Assembly: GCA_914767715.1 (NCBI GenBank)
Contig: OU612072.1
Coordinates: 21,516,001-21,580,000 of the forward strand
Source: Membranipora membranacea
Taxonomy: Eukaryota; Bryozoa; Gymnolaemata; Cheilostomatida; Membraniporidae
Reading direction: 5' to 3'
DNA length: 64,000 bases
A program made the position numbers and the translations under genes. Shown one piece after another: positions 40,548-53,994 of this stretch. Every line of letters begins with the position of its first letter. The stretch's first letter is position 1. The notes below the pieces were generated by a model. It was not told the DNA's origin and did not search any database. It saw only the letters and a list, made by a program, of their open reading frames with translations.

Positions 40548-41213
40548 TTGATAACCAGATGGTGGCTGTTTGTGTCACACAACTGATAAGACAAGCACCT
40601 GTAGCCGAATATATAATACCTGGGACTGTGTCTTAGCAGGGGAATTAATTGACACATGACAACAGCACTGTGATGTTATCATAAATCCTGCATGTGTCTA
40701 TTAATATATCACACACAATCCTTACATCTGACTCAAATGACAAGCTTCTTTGTCTACTGTATTATGATTTGAAATACATTCCATGCATTGTTGGTATAAT
40801 TGAAGGACAGTGGACGAAGCCAAGTCAAAACTAAACGGAGACAAGACTATACAGTCAATGCATGTAGGACAGCTAAGGGTAAAATTCACACTTCTTGTTC
40901 TACATCAGTTCTAACTAATATGTAACCACTTATGGCTAGATAAGTCAAACATTTGATACGAGAACCTTTCACTGGTTGTTATTTAATATTGTTGACACAA
41001 GTTTCTCTTATCAATGTAAATATTACAAGGTCAGCAATACATACAAATTCAGGTCTCATGGTCTCCCATGATCGAACATATATAACCAGATGGCCGCTGT
41101 TTGTGTCACACAAGTGATAAGAGCACCCAATTAACCACTAACTGCTATAGTTAATGTGACTGTCTCTTATCAGTGTAGCTAACATCACACAGCAACATAA
41201 ACTTGAGGGTTAC

Positions 41214-41962
41214 TAGGAGAGGTATACACCCGAGGGTGCTGAGGGCTGGAACAATCAACAGTGGGGCTCGAACCCATGGCCCATTGCTGGGACCCGTTGT
41301 AGTAGGTTTAGCTGTCTTTCCAGCTTGTCAGCATGTTTTTCCATGCTGTCACATGTCTTTCCATGAGTCAGTCAGTAGACATGTACACAGGAGAGGTATA
41401 CACCCGAGGGTGCTGGGGGCTGGATCAATCAACAATGAAAGCTCCCCCAGTGGGGCTCGAACCCACAACTCCTGCGGCACTAATCGCCTGGTAGTGATGG
41501 CAAGCGCGCTAACCGGATGCGCTATCTCACCATCCCCAAAAAAGAATGAGTCGATGGCGCTAATTAGATAGCCCGCTATCCACTACTCGGAGTTGTGTTC
41601 TCTCATCCCATAGCACATTCCAATCCACCATTGCCAACCTATGAAACGCAGCGTATGTGTTAGGGTTATTGGCCTTACATGGCCCATTGCTGGGACCCCT
41701 TGTAGTAGGTTTAGCTGTCTTTCCAGCTTGTAAGCATGTCTTTCCATGCTGTCACATGTCTTTCCATGAGTCAGTCAGTAGACAAGTACACAGGAGAGGT
41801 ATACACCCGAGGGTGCTGGGGGCTGGAACAATCAACAATGAAAGCTCCCCCAGTGGGGCTCGAACCCACGACTCCTGCGGCACTAATCGCCTGGCAGTAA
41901 ATAGCAGGCGCGCTAACCGAGTGTAGCTTACATCACACAGCAACATAAATTAACTTGAGGGT
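41214..41962 (-). mobile_element. Tandem tRNA-derived SINE-like insertion in copy C
   Basis: Two ~400-base units (41276 onward and 41679 onward) share GGAGAGGTATACACCCGAGGGTG and GTGGGGCTCGAACCC. Read on the minus strand each has an A-box-like TAGCGCGC and a B box GGGTTCGAGCCCC, as in tRNA-derived SINEs. The insertion is absent from copy A at 2250. It is flanked by a 42-base duplication (41171-41214 and 41921-41962), longer than usual LINE-driven target duplications. Confidence 0.7.
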
Positions 41963-42896
41963 TATTAACAAAGCCTGCATGAGCCTGTGAAAATATTAGA
42001 CACTTCTCTTACATCTAATCTCTAACAGGTGGAATTTGTCCACAGCTGATTAATTCAGCTTAGACCTGCCCTCCGTATTTAAGCTTATAAGATTGTTGGT
42101 GAGAACTTACTTCCAGCCAGTCAGACAGGGGTTAAGGAAATTTGGGGACTACAGTGGGGAAGGAACAAAAAATTTGATTTTTTGTGCAGATCGAAGCGGT
42201 ATTTATCACCCGAATTAGTCCAACGACTGCTGCGGATTCATTAATCAAGTGACTAAATCATAATATACCCTAATATCAACTATAGCTTCAGGCAAATGGG
42301 GTATCTCAGAATAGGTTGCTTTGTGCAAACACAGTGATATCTTTCTTGATAGCAATTTTCCTGAAACATCAAATTTTCGGAGCCAAAACATATCTTGGGA
42401 TTAAATATGATTCCACAGAACCCGACCAAAGAGATCACAGGTCCTAGGTATGAGAGGGGTCTTGACCTCCCTGATTCTCTTCGACATGACATCATTTGGG
42501 TACAAGGGAAATCACTGACAATTATTAATTTTCAATGGTTTTGTTATCATTGACTTTTGTATTAAGATTTATTATAAGGTAAAATATAGGACAAACATTT
42601 CTTCCTACAACATCAGCTTTACTGCAAATGTTGCTGTAAATTCCCTCTGCTATTGATTAAGGAATAATAGCATGTTATAAAAAGAAAGGAAGTAGGGGTT
42701 CTTAGAAGTAAGTAGGGTAGCACAGCCCCCTGACTAACCTCTGCTTCTATCCCCTATGTAATAAATTTGAATCAAGCATCACACAATGAATCAATGGGAT
42801 CATGAGGTATATTAACTATTTAGGTAGCTTCTGTCATTATAATCGCTAAAGGCCCACACTGTAAAGTGATGCAACCTGGTTTAACTCATTACTTTG

Positions 42897-45800
42897 TTAG
42901 ACACAAGAATCTGTTCTCTTGTCATACTTCTTATTATAAGGACATGTCGAAGTCAGAACCAGCTCAGCGTACGCTCCTGCCTTAGTCTTAGTTGGATAAA
43001 CCACCCTGTTGAATCATGGAAAGAGAGAAAAGTTTGGATACTGCGCAGTTTGTCTCTATATTACTCCCTTCAGTTAGATATAGAAAAAAAATCTGAGACT
43101 GGCCGCAGCAAGTATCATTAACTGGGGGTTCCATAAGGATCCATTATCGCAGATAATTACAAGGATGATTAAAACAAAGCTCGGCTAAACAAAATCACTC
43201 ACGGTGGTATCCTAGTGATGACAAGCATATTCAGAATCGGGTATCGGCTCAGTTCAAGAAGTTTGTCTGTCAGTCTCTGCTTCAGTCCTACTGGGATTTC
43301 TGTAACTGTGCCATCGAATGTGACATCAGTAGACCAGGTTACTGTCAGTGTGTCATTCTCACAGCTCAGCTTAGCCTGAGAACTGACCTTAGGGTTGCAG
43401 TCTACAAACAATATTATAACAATGTCAGGAGGGCACTAACCTACATAGATACATATCAAAGAAGTTATAGGCATGACATTCGAATACATTCATTAGCATA
43501 CTATATTTTATATTTATTGTTTGCTCTATTTTGTATTATCGGGCGATTTAAAGTGTGATGGGGAATGATGACGTCAGTAATTGTAATGTCCTGAGACACA
43601 TTAATACTGTGAAATTCAAATCATGCAGACGTCAAAGCACTTACTGTGTTGACATATTGCCTTTATCTGGTTGACATTGCTACTAGCGAGGCTTGTTAGA
43701 GTGGCGAAGGCAACCTTATCAGTTAGTACTGTACACTTTATATCATACTCAGCTACCAGCCCTACCCGTCTCATCAACAAGTGATCTAAAGTGTCAATAA
43801 ATTATTAGAGATGACGGAAAACGCCCAAAACGGCCCGCGGCCCAAAATGGCCCGAGGCCCAAAACGGCCCGCGGCCCAAAACGGCCCAGCATGATTTATG
43901 AGTTCTCCAAGTCCCAAAACCTCTAAAAATTTAGTTAAGTCAACGAACTTAAGTTTTCAAATTTCTTTCGAAAAAACGGCCCATCATGGTTTTTGAGTTC
44001 TCCAAGTCCCAAAACTTCTAAAAAAATGAGTTAAGTCAACGAACTAAAGTTTTTGGGAAAAAACTTAAGTTCGTTTACTTAACACACTTAACACACTTAA
44101 CACACTCATTTTTTAGAGGTTTTAGGACTTGGAGAACTCATAAATCATGCTGGGCCGTTTTGGGCCGCGGGCCGTTTTGGGCCTCGGGCCGTTTTGGGCC
44201 TCGGGCCGTTTTGGGCCGTGGGCCGTTTTGGGCCGCGGGCCGTTTTGGGACCGAGCTGTGATGACTGGTACTAAACTAATGCAAATGTTGAATTTACAAT
44301 CTTATTAAATAGCTGAACAGTTTAGACTGGACGGGTTCTAACATAAGTGAATGAGTTGACTTGTTGTTGAAATTTAACCTCCATAGAGAGCCCAAGAGAC
44401 TAAGACTGATGAGTATAACAATCATTGTGATTTAAAACTAAGTTAATAGGCTGTACCTTTGATCTCAACTTTAAGGGAGCAGTTTCCATTTTCTCTATAT
44501 ATGTGATAATTGTAGACCCCAACAGGTAGTTCCAGTCGATGTACGGCGCCATCTAGTGTAAGATCATGTGCTGATAACCCAGTAGAGGCAGAGACAACTC
44601 CTCTTATTTCTTCCGGACACTCATTGGATTTGGAGGTTGTGCCTGTTTAATCAATAAAAGATGCTACTGTTAAAAAAATCAACTGGCTGGATCAGAGAGA
44701 ATTGCTCAAATTATGTGTCAACAAATAACAAAGAATTGACTGAAAAGCTACAGCAACCCTCCAAGGGCTTCAAATTATGCAAGCTAAGGTTGAAGAACAA
44801 TAATACCATAAGAGTGGGTTCGGAGCCCCAGGTGCATGTGTACTATGTGTATGGGTCATTGATGACAGTGTCCTACGGTTTAACCTACTTACAGGTATGA
44901 GGATGAGGAGCTTAAAATATATTCCAGTCAGTTAGATGCATACCCACCATTATTAATGACTATAATATTTATAGTACAGTTGTCTCTGCGGATGACGTGA
45001 CTACCGACTGCAAATTCAGTCTGTTGGTCAGGAGTTGTACCCACCACCGCAGCAGATGTCACATAGAATGTCATGTTACTGTCCTGACAAGGCGCTCTAG
45101 TGGTAGTTACTACATATTGAAATACATATTAATCATTTGTGTGACGATAATATTTAATATGGAAGTAAGAACCATATCTGGTAGCAATATATTTGGGGGG
45201 GGGGGCTGTGAGTATGTTATGTCTAATGTACGAAAAGGTATCAAATTGGAAATCTTAAATCGGCAATAAATTAACCATATTTGTACTCACCATTATTTAT
45301 GACTAAAATATTTATAGTACAGTTGTCCTCATAAATCACATGAGTTCCCACAGCTAAACTTGTGTTTACACTCGGAGTCACCTCGACTAATGCTCCCTCC
45401 TCATCAGATGTCACGTATAATGTCATGTTTCTGTCGTGACAAGGCACTCTAGTGGTAGTTCCTACAGATTAAAATAAAAATTCATCATTTGCATGAGGAT
45501 TCTATTCAATATTGGAGAACAAATAATGCATGGTACAATTACATTTAGTTTTGGATACCAGTTTAGGTGCTTGTGTACCGAGTATTTGAGGTGGTATCCT
45601 TCATTTAACAGACAGCAAGTTATTTTAATGGCTAGCTCAAATTGGCTATCGACTATTTTTATTTATACCCACCGTTATTTATGACTATAATGTTTATAGT
45701 ACAGTTGTCCCTATAGATGACATGACTACCCACTGCAAATGCAGTCTGCTGGCCAGGAGCTGTATCAACCAGTGCTCTCCCCCCATCAGATGTCACATAG

Positions 45801-48174
45801 AGTGTCTTGTTACTGTCCTGACAAGAGGCTCTGGTGGTAGTCATCTGTGTAGTAGTTGATGGTGTGGTAGTTGTAGGTATTGGCGTAGTTGTAAGTTTTG
45901 GATCTAGAAAATTTGAATATTCAATATCATGGAGTCAATTTTTAAACACCTTTCAAACAAAATCAAAAGAATATTAAAAAAATTTGGTTCAACATGAATA
46001 TGAACAGAATTTCCAAGGCTGCTACTCTACTTTGTAATTTAATTATTTCATATCTCATTTATTGGAGTAATCTTTTTATGTGAGGCAAAAGTGGTAAATT
46101 TGATCATTGATACAATATTTAGTAAAATCAGCTATATGTTGCCTCACAAGATTATCAGGCGGGAATAGCTAAAGTGATAAAATAAACCAGCAAATATCAC
46201 CTATAAATAAATCAACTTGAGATAACAGAGATAGCATTAAACTATCAATATATATACAGCGTACTCACACACAAACTGCTGGGTCCTCTTGTATTGTCCG
46301 ACAAACAGAAATGTATCAGTGATAATTAGAGACCTGGGAGAGCTCCGGAGACATCCTGAGCAGAGATCCAGTGTGGTGACTCTGTCTGACTTCATGTCTA
46401 CGAGTCGGATCTTGTTATTGCCCTCATCAGCCACAAGTAGTGTCTGATTACCTATGAATACGAGGTCACGTGGGTAGTAGAATAAAGAGTTTAGTAGAGA
46501 GCTGTCTGCGTAACCTGAGGTCCCTGGTGATCCGGATATAAGTGTTATTATCTTCTGTCTGTATGTGATACGGTAGAGAGCTCGATTAACTGCTGGGACA
46601 TACAGGTCACCATTGTCATCCTGTGTCAGGTCTCTGATATACTGGAGTCGGTCGGACTTAACAAAAGTACCGACAGAGGCGGAGCTTACATCGACTGTCC
46701 TCACAGCCTTGTTAAACATGTCAGTGACGAGAAGCTGATCGACATCTTTCTTGTCTTTTATTACAGACCAGGGACGGGAGAACTGACCGGGGAGACCCTC
46801 TGTGTATCCTGCTGACTGACACTCTCCAGAGAAGACGGAGGTGATCCCTGTGACACGGTTAATCTCTCTCAGACAGTTATTATAATAGTCAGCTACAATT
46901 ATACGCCTATCTGTGACTTGTGTGAACCCTGTGATGAGGTTGAATCGAGCCTCAGTTCCTCTCCCCTCTCTGTATCCACTCTCAGCAGTGTTCCCCGCTA
47001 TGGTCGTAGATGTTGAACCGTCGGTGGTCTTTAGTGAATAGAGGTCAGTGTACAGTATGTTACCGGGTTGGAAGAGATCTTCTTCCATGTGATAAACAAT
47101 GTAAGAGGTGGTGGTGAAGTTTGTAGCTGTAGATCTCTCTAATCTGTAAGATTAATATTGTTATGTAAATGGACGATGTTGCTTAATTTGATCGTATTAA
47201 CGCAGTAATTATTGAACAAAATAATCACAGGTATTGCAAATGCAATATTTTTAATGAAGTGTATTTTTCGTATTCTAAGTATTCATGTGCTGGTGGGTGA
47301 ATCAAATTTATCAGAATTATTAATTTTTCCCAAAATTGATTCAGATTGATAATTGTGTTATCTATCAACCAATTAAATTTAAATGCAGGTTATGCACCAG
47401 ACACCAACATATATAATATTTGATACGCGGCTTTTGTTCACAGTAAATTTTGGTTATTTGGAGTTCTCTCATGTTATACACCATGAGGAGACAATACACA
47501 AAATTTCAATTAAGCGACCTAAATTCAAAGTCTTGAGTAAAACAGATATTTGCTTCAATTAATCAACAAAAATGTTTGCAATGTATAAATTACAAAAAGG
47601 TAACAGCTTGTACCAAAATTAATGTGTAATATCACAAATCACAAGAAGGAATGAAACGATAAAATGATTAGTTCACTGTACATTGCCTACCCTGAATCTG
47701 GTGTTTTTACTAAAGGATATTCTAGCATAGAACTCAGAAGGCTTTAAACCCCCTATTTATTATCAAAGTGACCTGGATAGGTAGATAAACATCACATCGA
47801 TGGAAAGTGACTCACCGATCAACTAGAGACTGCGTATCCTGATCCATACACCACCCTGTATTGAGTATCACACAACATAACACCTGTCAAAACAATGATG
47901 GTATTAATTAAGTATGTTACAAGAGAAAATACCAAGGTACTTTAGGTTTGGGGGAAGGGACATCACCCATATAAAGGGAATACCGAGTCCCCATTGAGAC
48001 CCTCTGCGCATTCATCCTGTAGATGTTTTGTCTAAGTTAAAGCAAGCCATGCTTATTTTCTCATGTACTATAACTACTTCTTTTTTTCAAAATTATCACC
48101 TATCAATTTTGAGGTAAAAGTTGAATCGAAATTCTTAATGTACTTACAAGGAAAAGTGTCAGTCTCAGCTCCAT
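42897..48174 (-). CDS. NHL gene C: secreted NHL-repeat protein, complete, 10 exons
   Basis: Exons in reading order: 48174-48148, 47883-47816, 47143-46269, 45903-45673, 45461-45291, 45109-44948, 44642-44457, 43785-43645, 43401-43203 and 43005-42897. Nine exons have the same lengths as in gene A; the third module exon is 9 bases shorter, giving about 722 residues. Signal peptide, NHL propeller, three modules and C-terminal part match gene A almost residue for residue (for example FSGECQ here, FSGQCQ in A). The frame is intact and all splice sites are GT/AG, so both copies look functional. A 444-base foldback element sits in the intron at 43816-44259. Expression from a promoter right of 48174 is likely, since the inverted GATA pair at 48351-48417 is kept. 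Function is inferred from the NHL propeller only. Confidence 0.85.
43816..44259. mobile_element. 444-bp foldback element in gene C intron
   Basis: Repeated GGCCCGCGGCCCAAAAC units and the AGTTCTCCAAGTCCCAAAAC arm occur on the left, and their inverses on the right, giving a near-complete hairpin. It is flanked by GATGAC (43810-43815 and 44260-44265). Gene A has a single GATGAC at the same intron site (about 5481), so this is an insertion after the A/C duplication. It has no coding capacity. Confidence 0.85.
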
Positions 48175-48350
48175 GATTTTCAACAGGCCGAATATCTTCA
48201 TCGGACTATAGCAATATTAATCCTACACCTCTAGTCTCTCCTCAGTACGGTAAGTGAATGAACTGGCAGTGAACATAAACCCGCTGCGGAAGTATTTAGC
48301 TAGCGGCAACTAATATTTAACCAGTTATCTTTTATGTGCGTCAAACTTCA

Positions 48351-48417
48351 GATAAGAGAACCGAGTAAACAATTCTCTGCTTGGTACTGACTCCTGTTGA
48401 CGTAGGAATCTCTTATC
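48351..48417. promoter_or_regulatory. Inverted GATA-type pair upstream of gene C
   Basis: GATAAGAG at 48351-48358 and CTCTTATC at 48410-48417 lie about 180 bases upstream of the start codon, the same arrangement as upstream of gene A. Confidence 0.45.
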
Positions 48418-48715
48418 AGTGTAAACATTTAAAGGTAGCTATATCGGACAAAATCATGTGTCCTGTTTTAACAAAGTCCCCAGTTTTGAACCAAGGTACT
48501 GCTGTGTGCGTCAGAGACCTGATTAGAAGGACAATTGAAACTTTCACTGCTCAGTACTCAATCATGCTAATACAATGATTCGTATATCTCTGTAAATGTT
48601 ACAGGAGGCAACAAACTTAAATTCTATGAAAAAGGATGTAAATGCTGGCATGCCTACCTGAGTTTCACTTGATGAGGCCTGATATTTACAAGTCTGAGTC
48701 TGTTGCATCAATTGA

Positions 48716-48905
48716 GCTAAAATGATAATAAGGAATGACAACTCTTTGTTTGTCATCACTATCTCTCTAACGACACACAATTATTCCGGTGTTATTAACG
48801 GTGTAACAATTATACCTGTACCTGTAATTTTTGATGAGGTTTATCAAGGGGCCTGATGCTGGTTTGATCAACTGAGCTACAATGATATTAACGAATGATG
48901 ACAGC
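48716..48905 (+). repeat. Copy-C-specific local duplication upstream of the gene
   Basis: Relative to copy A near 9900, copy C repeats the TCAA-TTGAGCTA ... GATAATA ... GGAATGACA segment about 185 bases apart. It does not touch coding sequence. Confidence 0.5.
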
Positions 48906-49986
48906 ACACAAATCTTGCGTGTATCAATTTTAGCCAATTTATTATTAGCTATTTTTTATTCAATTGCATTGCATGGATCCCATGACATCAAACTATCTCA
49001 ACCTTACATACTAGCGGTAAGATTTTTGTAGTGTCTAAGTTCTATCCTTAAACTGCTGTAAATACCTAATGCCGTTATCTTGTAGAAACAATTAATGATG
49101 CTGGGAGGGCATGGCCGTCACGTCCAACTTTGAATTGATTTGTTACCAAAAAAAATGCGTATTGGAAGGCAGACTCTCATAATTACTTTGTATTTACACA
49201 ATTACTATCCTATCTCGATCCATAGCACCATGAAGAGTGAAGGAAAGAATGCATGTGTGCATTGCATTGTGGGATACATAATAATTTAGTTATCACTATT
49301 TTGTCAGCCAAAAAGCAAAATGATAGAAGAAAGGAATACCAAAGTTGTGTCTTCTCCCACTAGCAATGGTAAGCCTTATATCCATCCTCACCCAACGGCA
49401 GTCAATATTTGGAGGACTTGAATAAATACAGACGATGCTGGGGACTCAAGAACTAACACAGAAATTCTCCTCAATAATACCCGTGATATTCATAAACTGA
49501 TTGCCTTGGTCTGAAGCAGGACATCTGACCATTCATTGCATCAAGACAAAGGGTAGGTGTATGAAGCTAAATATGCAGCCTGTTAACATATTTTGATCTG
49601 TTCCTGCAATACGCTAACGCTAAGTGATCGCTTAGAATTATCAATTTTATAGAGCAGTCTACACAGCTTTGCTATTAATTCAAAGTCATGATTAACAAAG
49701 TTTGTATCTCTTATCAATTAAGTTTCAAGGAAGCAAAATTGGACCGACTCATGTTCCTCGTCACTAACTAAATTCCTTATATAGCTTCAAAACTGCATGG
49801 TGCCTAAAGTATGTGATAAGAGCACCAAGTTTGCTTTTTACTGCTTGGCACTGAACCCTGCTAATAAATGTGAATGTAGGCAGATAATTCCATTTTTTGC
49901 TATCTTTGTCCCATATTCGACCCACTAGGGGCCGAATATCCAAACAGAACAGACACCTCTCTTTTACTCAATATCGCTCATGTTTA

Positions 49987-50040
49987 TTTTGTATGGAGTT
50001 AACTTCTTCCTGTCAAGGAAGAAGGTAACTCCATACAAAA
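49987..50040. repeat. Short perfect-arm hairpin
   Basis: TTTTGTATGGAGTTA-ACTTCTTCCT is inverted after a loop of about three bases. It resembles a very short MITE remnant. Confidence 0.7.
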
Positions 50041-51231
50041 AACTGTTTTGTTTATCCAATCAAATTTATCCACAACATTTGTTTTTAGAAGTTTGTTACA
50101 AGTAGGTATTAGTTCAATTTACTAATGACTCATAGTTGAGATGCCTTTTCGACATTAAATTCAATTGGTATTCTTGAATAATAAACTAAGTTAAATACCA
50201 GAAAGGCAATCTATACCATACCAGAAAGAACATGCTCCAAGGGATCTCCCACCAGAACTTATCAGCCTTGATGTTCCCCCGGTCTTATATGCATCTGAGG
50301 TCATCACTGTTGATAGGCATGGCCAAAAAAGATGGAGATTGCATTTGCCAATCGATAACTTTAAATATGAAAATAAAAATGCAAATAAACTGACTTCCTC
50401 TTGAAAAAATGGCGATTGGATTTTGATTTTCGTCTGAAAAAAAAATTTAATTATACATTGATATATCACAGCGATTGAACCTCCCAAAAAGGTAGAGATG
50501 GGATGTCTGATAGCTGACAGTAATTTAATTACGCCCAATACACAACAGATTTCCTCAAAAGATAAACTGAGACTGGTCTCTGATCTGAAGTGGTTGACAC
50601 TGTCTGTTATCACTTGCTCCCATCTTCATGGTTTTATTCTCTCTATCCGAAATCTCCTGAGCCTGAACTTGTGATCTCACAGCTTCTGCTCCTCCTTCTC
50701 CTTGACTCTCCTGAGTCATCCAAGTAAGCTGTGAAGTTATCTCACACGTTTTCATGAAATCATTTTTATAACTTCCGAATGTACACAAAATACCTGTCCT
50801 AAAGTGTCCTACCATGTCATCCAATGTAACTATGGTGGGCAGTGCTTTGATGTATGAAAATAGTAGAGCAAAAGGTGTAATTTCTGTACCAAGTATATTG
50901 TACCCAAGAACGCATTGATATGGACAATATCACCAAGTGCGCCGGTTGAAATCCAAATCCCTCAGAATGGTGGCCATCAATGCACCCAACCCTTTAACGT
51001 CCTTTGACATGCTATTATCCGGTTTCTTTATGTCTCTGTGCCACTGCATTAATCTTGGTAGAGACTGTTTCAGATCACAGTCTATCCTTATTTTCTATTA
51101 TTGTATATATGTACACTACAAATAGATTTTTATGCAACAGTTTTAGACATGAGGATTTTCATGAACAAATTTTACTACAGGCAAGCCAGTTTTTTATTTC
51201 TCAATTGCCCCTTGTGATAATAAAGGTCTGT

Positions 51232-51375
51232 ACATACATAAGTACATACATACATACGTACGTACATACGTGACTACGTACATTCGTATGTGCGCACCCA
51301 CAGATGCACGCACGCACGCACACATGCAAGCACCCACACACGCATACACACTAGACATACACATATATACAGACG
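51232..51375 (+). repeat. ACAT/ACGT/CACG microsatellite
   Basis: A mixed run of TACATACA, ACGTACGT, CACGCACG and ACACAC units. ORFs here on both strands are products of the repeat. Confidence 0.9.
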
Positions 51376-53994
51376 CATACATACTTACTTCTATTATGGT
51401 AAATTATAAAGGTCCTAACATTGTTGACATGCAAAAAGCGGCATTTTGCAGCTAATTTGCAAGTTATTTAGACAAATCGTCTTCCAAGCAAGGAATTATT
51501 TGCCACTATGAGTGAGATATAGCTAGGCAAGCAAATTAGTACACGGACGATTGATTCCAACATTCAATCATCTGGAGGACATACTATTTTGTAAAAATCA
51601 ACTAAAGTAAGTAAGTTCTTGGTTCACCAGACCCTATCAATCTGAAGATATTGCAAGTGGTGTCCTTTTTTCTCAAGGTTACTCATCTGTCACATTAGCA
51701 CAAGGGAGAATAAAAATCAACTGCTTGTGTATTGCATTGTGGGATACTGATAAAATTCATTATTAAATATTCGACAGCTTTTTTTTCTCAAACTACCTGC
51801 ACCTCCCACCCAAAAACATGTTCAGCTGTTCTAATAGTGCCCTCTAAACCTTTTTCGAGGAGCACAGAAGGGCATTGAAATTTAAGGGAGAAAGGTTTTT
51901 TAGAATTATCAAAATTCATATTGAGTTTTGTTGTTTAAACATGTTGAACTGTAACTTTTGGACTGAAAATTGATGGTGCAAGGGGTGACCGCTGACTTAG
52001 GTGCAGTCGGGTTAGGAGCCATTTGGGGCAAATCGTGGCCTGGCTAATTATTTTAAAACAACCCCAACCATTGGACGGATTGGAATAGAAAACAAAGTTC
52101 CTGCGCGTTGCATTGTGGGATATTCATTCACTTATCTAAGAATATTTGGTAGCCTAAAATCTATTTGATCTAAAATGAGGAAAAGGAAAAACATATATAA
52201 TTCTCTCCAAATAAAGAAGAAGGTTTTGATTGTCTGTGCCTCCGGTGAACGTAATTAATACAGCAGGCTGTGAAATTCAATCCAATTGCAAATGGGTGTC
52301 CAAAGCATTGCGCAGCATTGTCCCTCAGATAAAAGCGTTTTATTAAAATATTTTATCAATTGAATGATTTGTCCTACACATCGTAGCAAAAGCCTAAGCG
52401 AACCAAGCTGTCAAGTTTCAGGAAAACTAGAAAGTTCAGTATCTACATTGCATTGTGGGATATCATATTACCGCAGGACTATAATATATGGTGTCAGGAG
52501 GTGCAAATGACTGTTGTTTTTTTATATTTTCTACTTCAAATAGGAAGGGAATCGATAATTAGTCTGACTCAACAAAACCTGATACACAAAACCGGAATTA
52601 AACAAAGTCCAATGTACTGCAATATTTGAACCACAGCAGCAACCTGATGAACCAATGACTAAAGATTTTGAATATCAAAACAAGAAGCCTAGCCTAAAAT
52701 GTTATAGAGTTGTATGAGAGGCAAAAAACTCAATTCATATCAAAGACAGATATTGAGATTAATTATAATGATGCAATGAAATTTAGTAAGGAAATACCTT
52801 GATACCTCACGTATAAGGCACCAGTGCACCCTTACTCCTGCGCTTTATTCTTAGTTCCTCTCAGTACTAATTGGAGACACATGCTAAGCGGGCGAATGAT
52901 GTACTGGATTAATAGGAACCCACCCACATCATTTAATAATGAAGTTATAAACCATGATTTTGATTTATTTTAAAATTTATATCAGGCCTCCCCCTTCAAT
53001 GCTATTTTGAGTGGTCCCAGTTTCTCTCACCTGAGTATATTAACATTTTGTATTCTGGCAATTGCTCTGTGTTTGTTATGTGCATCAAATCTCTGATAAG
53101 GGAGGGGAAATATTCATTTCACTGTTTTGTATCCCTAGACTGTTGTCGTGTGTTTCTCTTATCAACAGACAAATCATAGAGGTGCAATGGGCAAATTATT
53201 GCTGTTTGCTTTACCAAAGTTACTTCTCGGTAATGAGAACTGTCGAAAACACCATAGTTCCTACGATAATATGATGCTAAATGAAAACAGACTGTTCATA
53301 ACTGCATCATAAGGAGCTTTGATTGCGCAAATAATCATATCCTTTGTCATCAAGCAAGAGGTACTGGGTTCATTCCCCGTTCTCTTCTCGAGGGAGTTAC
53401 CCTGGCTTTCCCTACCCACATAGCACATAACCCGAATTCAAATTCAGCCAACAACTCTCACACATCACACACATCTCAAACTCTCATTATTGGCAAAACC
53501 GACAATGGGGGTGTGTATATTATCAGTATTAATACAAACTGTCCAGGGTCCTTTGGAATTAGGGGTATCAATCACCTGTTCTCTGGTGACTGCGGATTCA
53601 TTCGAATACCCTAACCCCAAATAAGACAAGACAAATGCATCGTTTTCAAAAGAGAATGAACAAACAGAGATAAATACAGGAAAGTCTGGTTGGTGTACCA
53701 CCGTCATATCAGCATCAATAGGCATCTTCGGGAGGAATGGGGCGAATTTGATCACTACTTCGATGTCTGGCATATCGCAAAAGGTACCTAAGGATAATGG
53801 AGGAATATTTTTATGACATGGCGAAACCCCTACGGTACTATGTTCATCGTGCTATGGGCGCCTCATCCAGAAGCAGTTCAAACATATGAAAATATTTCTC
53901 ATTGAAACTGCAGGGGAGCTATCATGGTCACTCTAATAGCTGTTGATGATACTGTCAACAAAGCTCTCAGCATACCAGGAGAAAAAACCCACCA

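Larger units (their letters stand above)
40006..42180. repeat. Left part of segmental duplication, copy C
   Basis: Direct counterpart of 1036-2455, with the SINE-like insertion at 41214-41962. Inverted GATA-like pairs occur, for example GATAAGAG at 41116 with CTCTTATC at 41164. The similarity continues from 42187 with the DNA that starts at 3861 in copy A, so copy A carries 1.4 kb not present here. Confidence 0.8.
49100..53460. other. Repeat-rich non-coding region
   Basis: No gene recognised. It holds part of an older duplicate (49190-49580, like 24920-25290), a short hairpin at 49987-50040, a microsatellite at 51232-51375, three GCATTGTGGGATA motifs (51728, 52107, 52447) and a GATA-type pair at 53095-53164. 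ORFs at 50191-50824 have no domain and lack splice context. Confidence 0.5.

Noticed and set aside
41203-41926. ORFs of 122 and 89 residues repeating RGIHPRVLGAGTINN
   Set aside because: They are translations of the tandem SINE-like units; the sequence is a repeat, not a gene.
50191-50824. Two overlapping minus-strand ORFs of 140 and 89 residues
   Set aside because: There is a short helical, Gln/Glu-rich stretch but no motif, no convincing exon borders and no relation between the two frames.
51004-51455. ORFs with alternating Tyr, Thr, His, Met and Cys
   Set aside because: They are produced by the ACAT/ACGT/CACG microsatellite.
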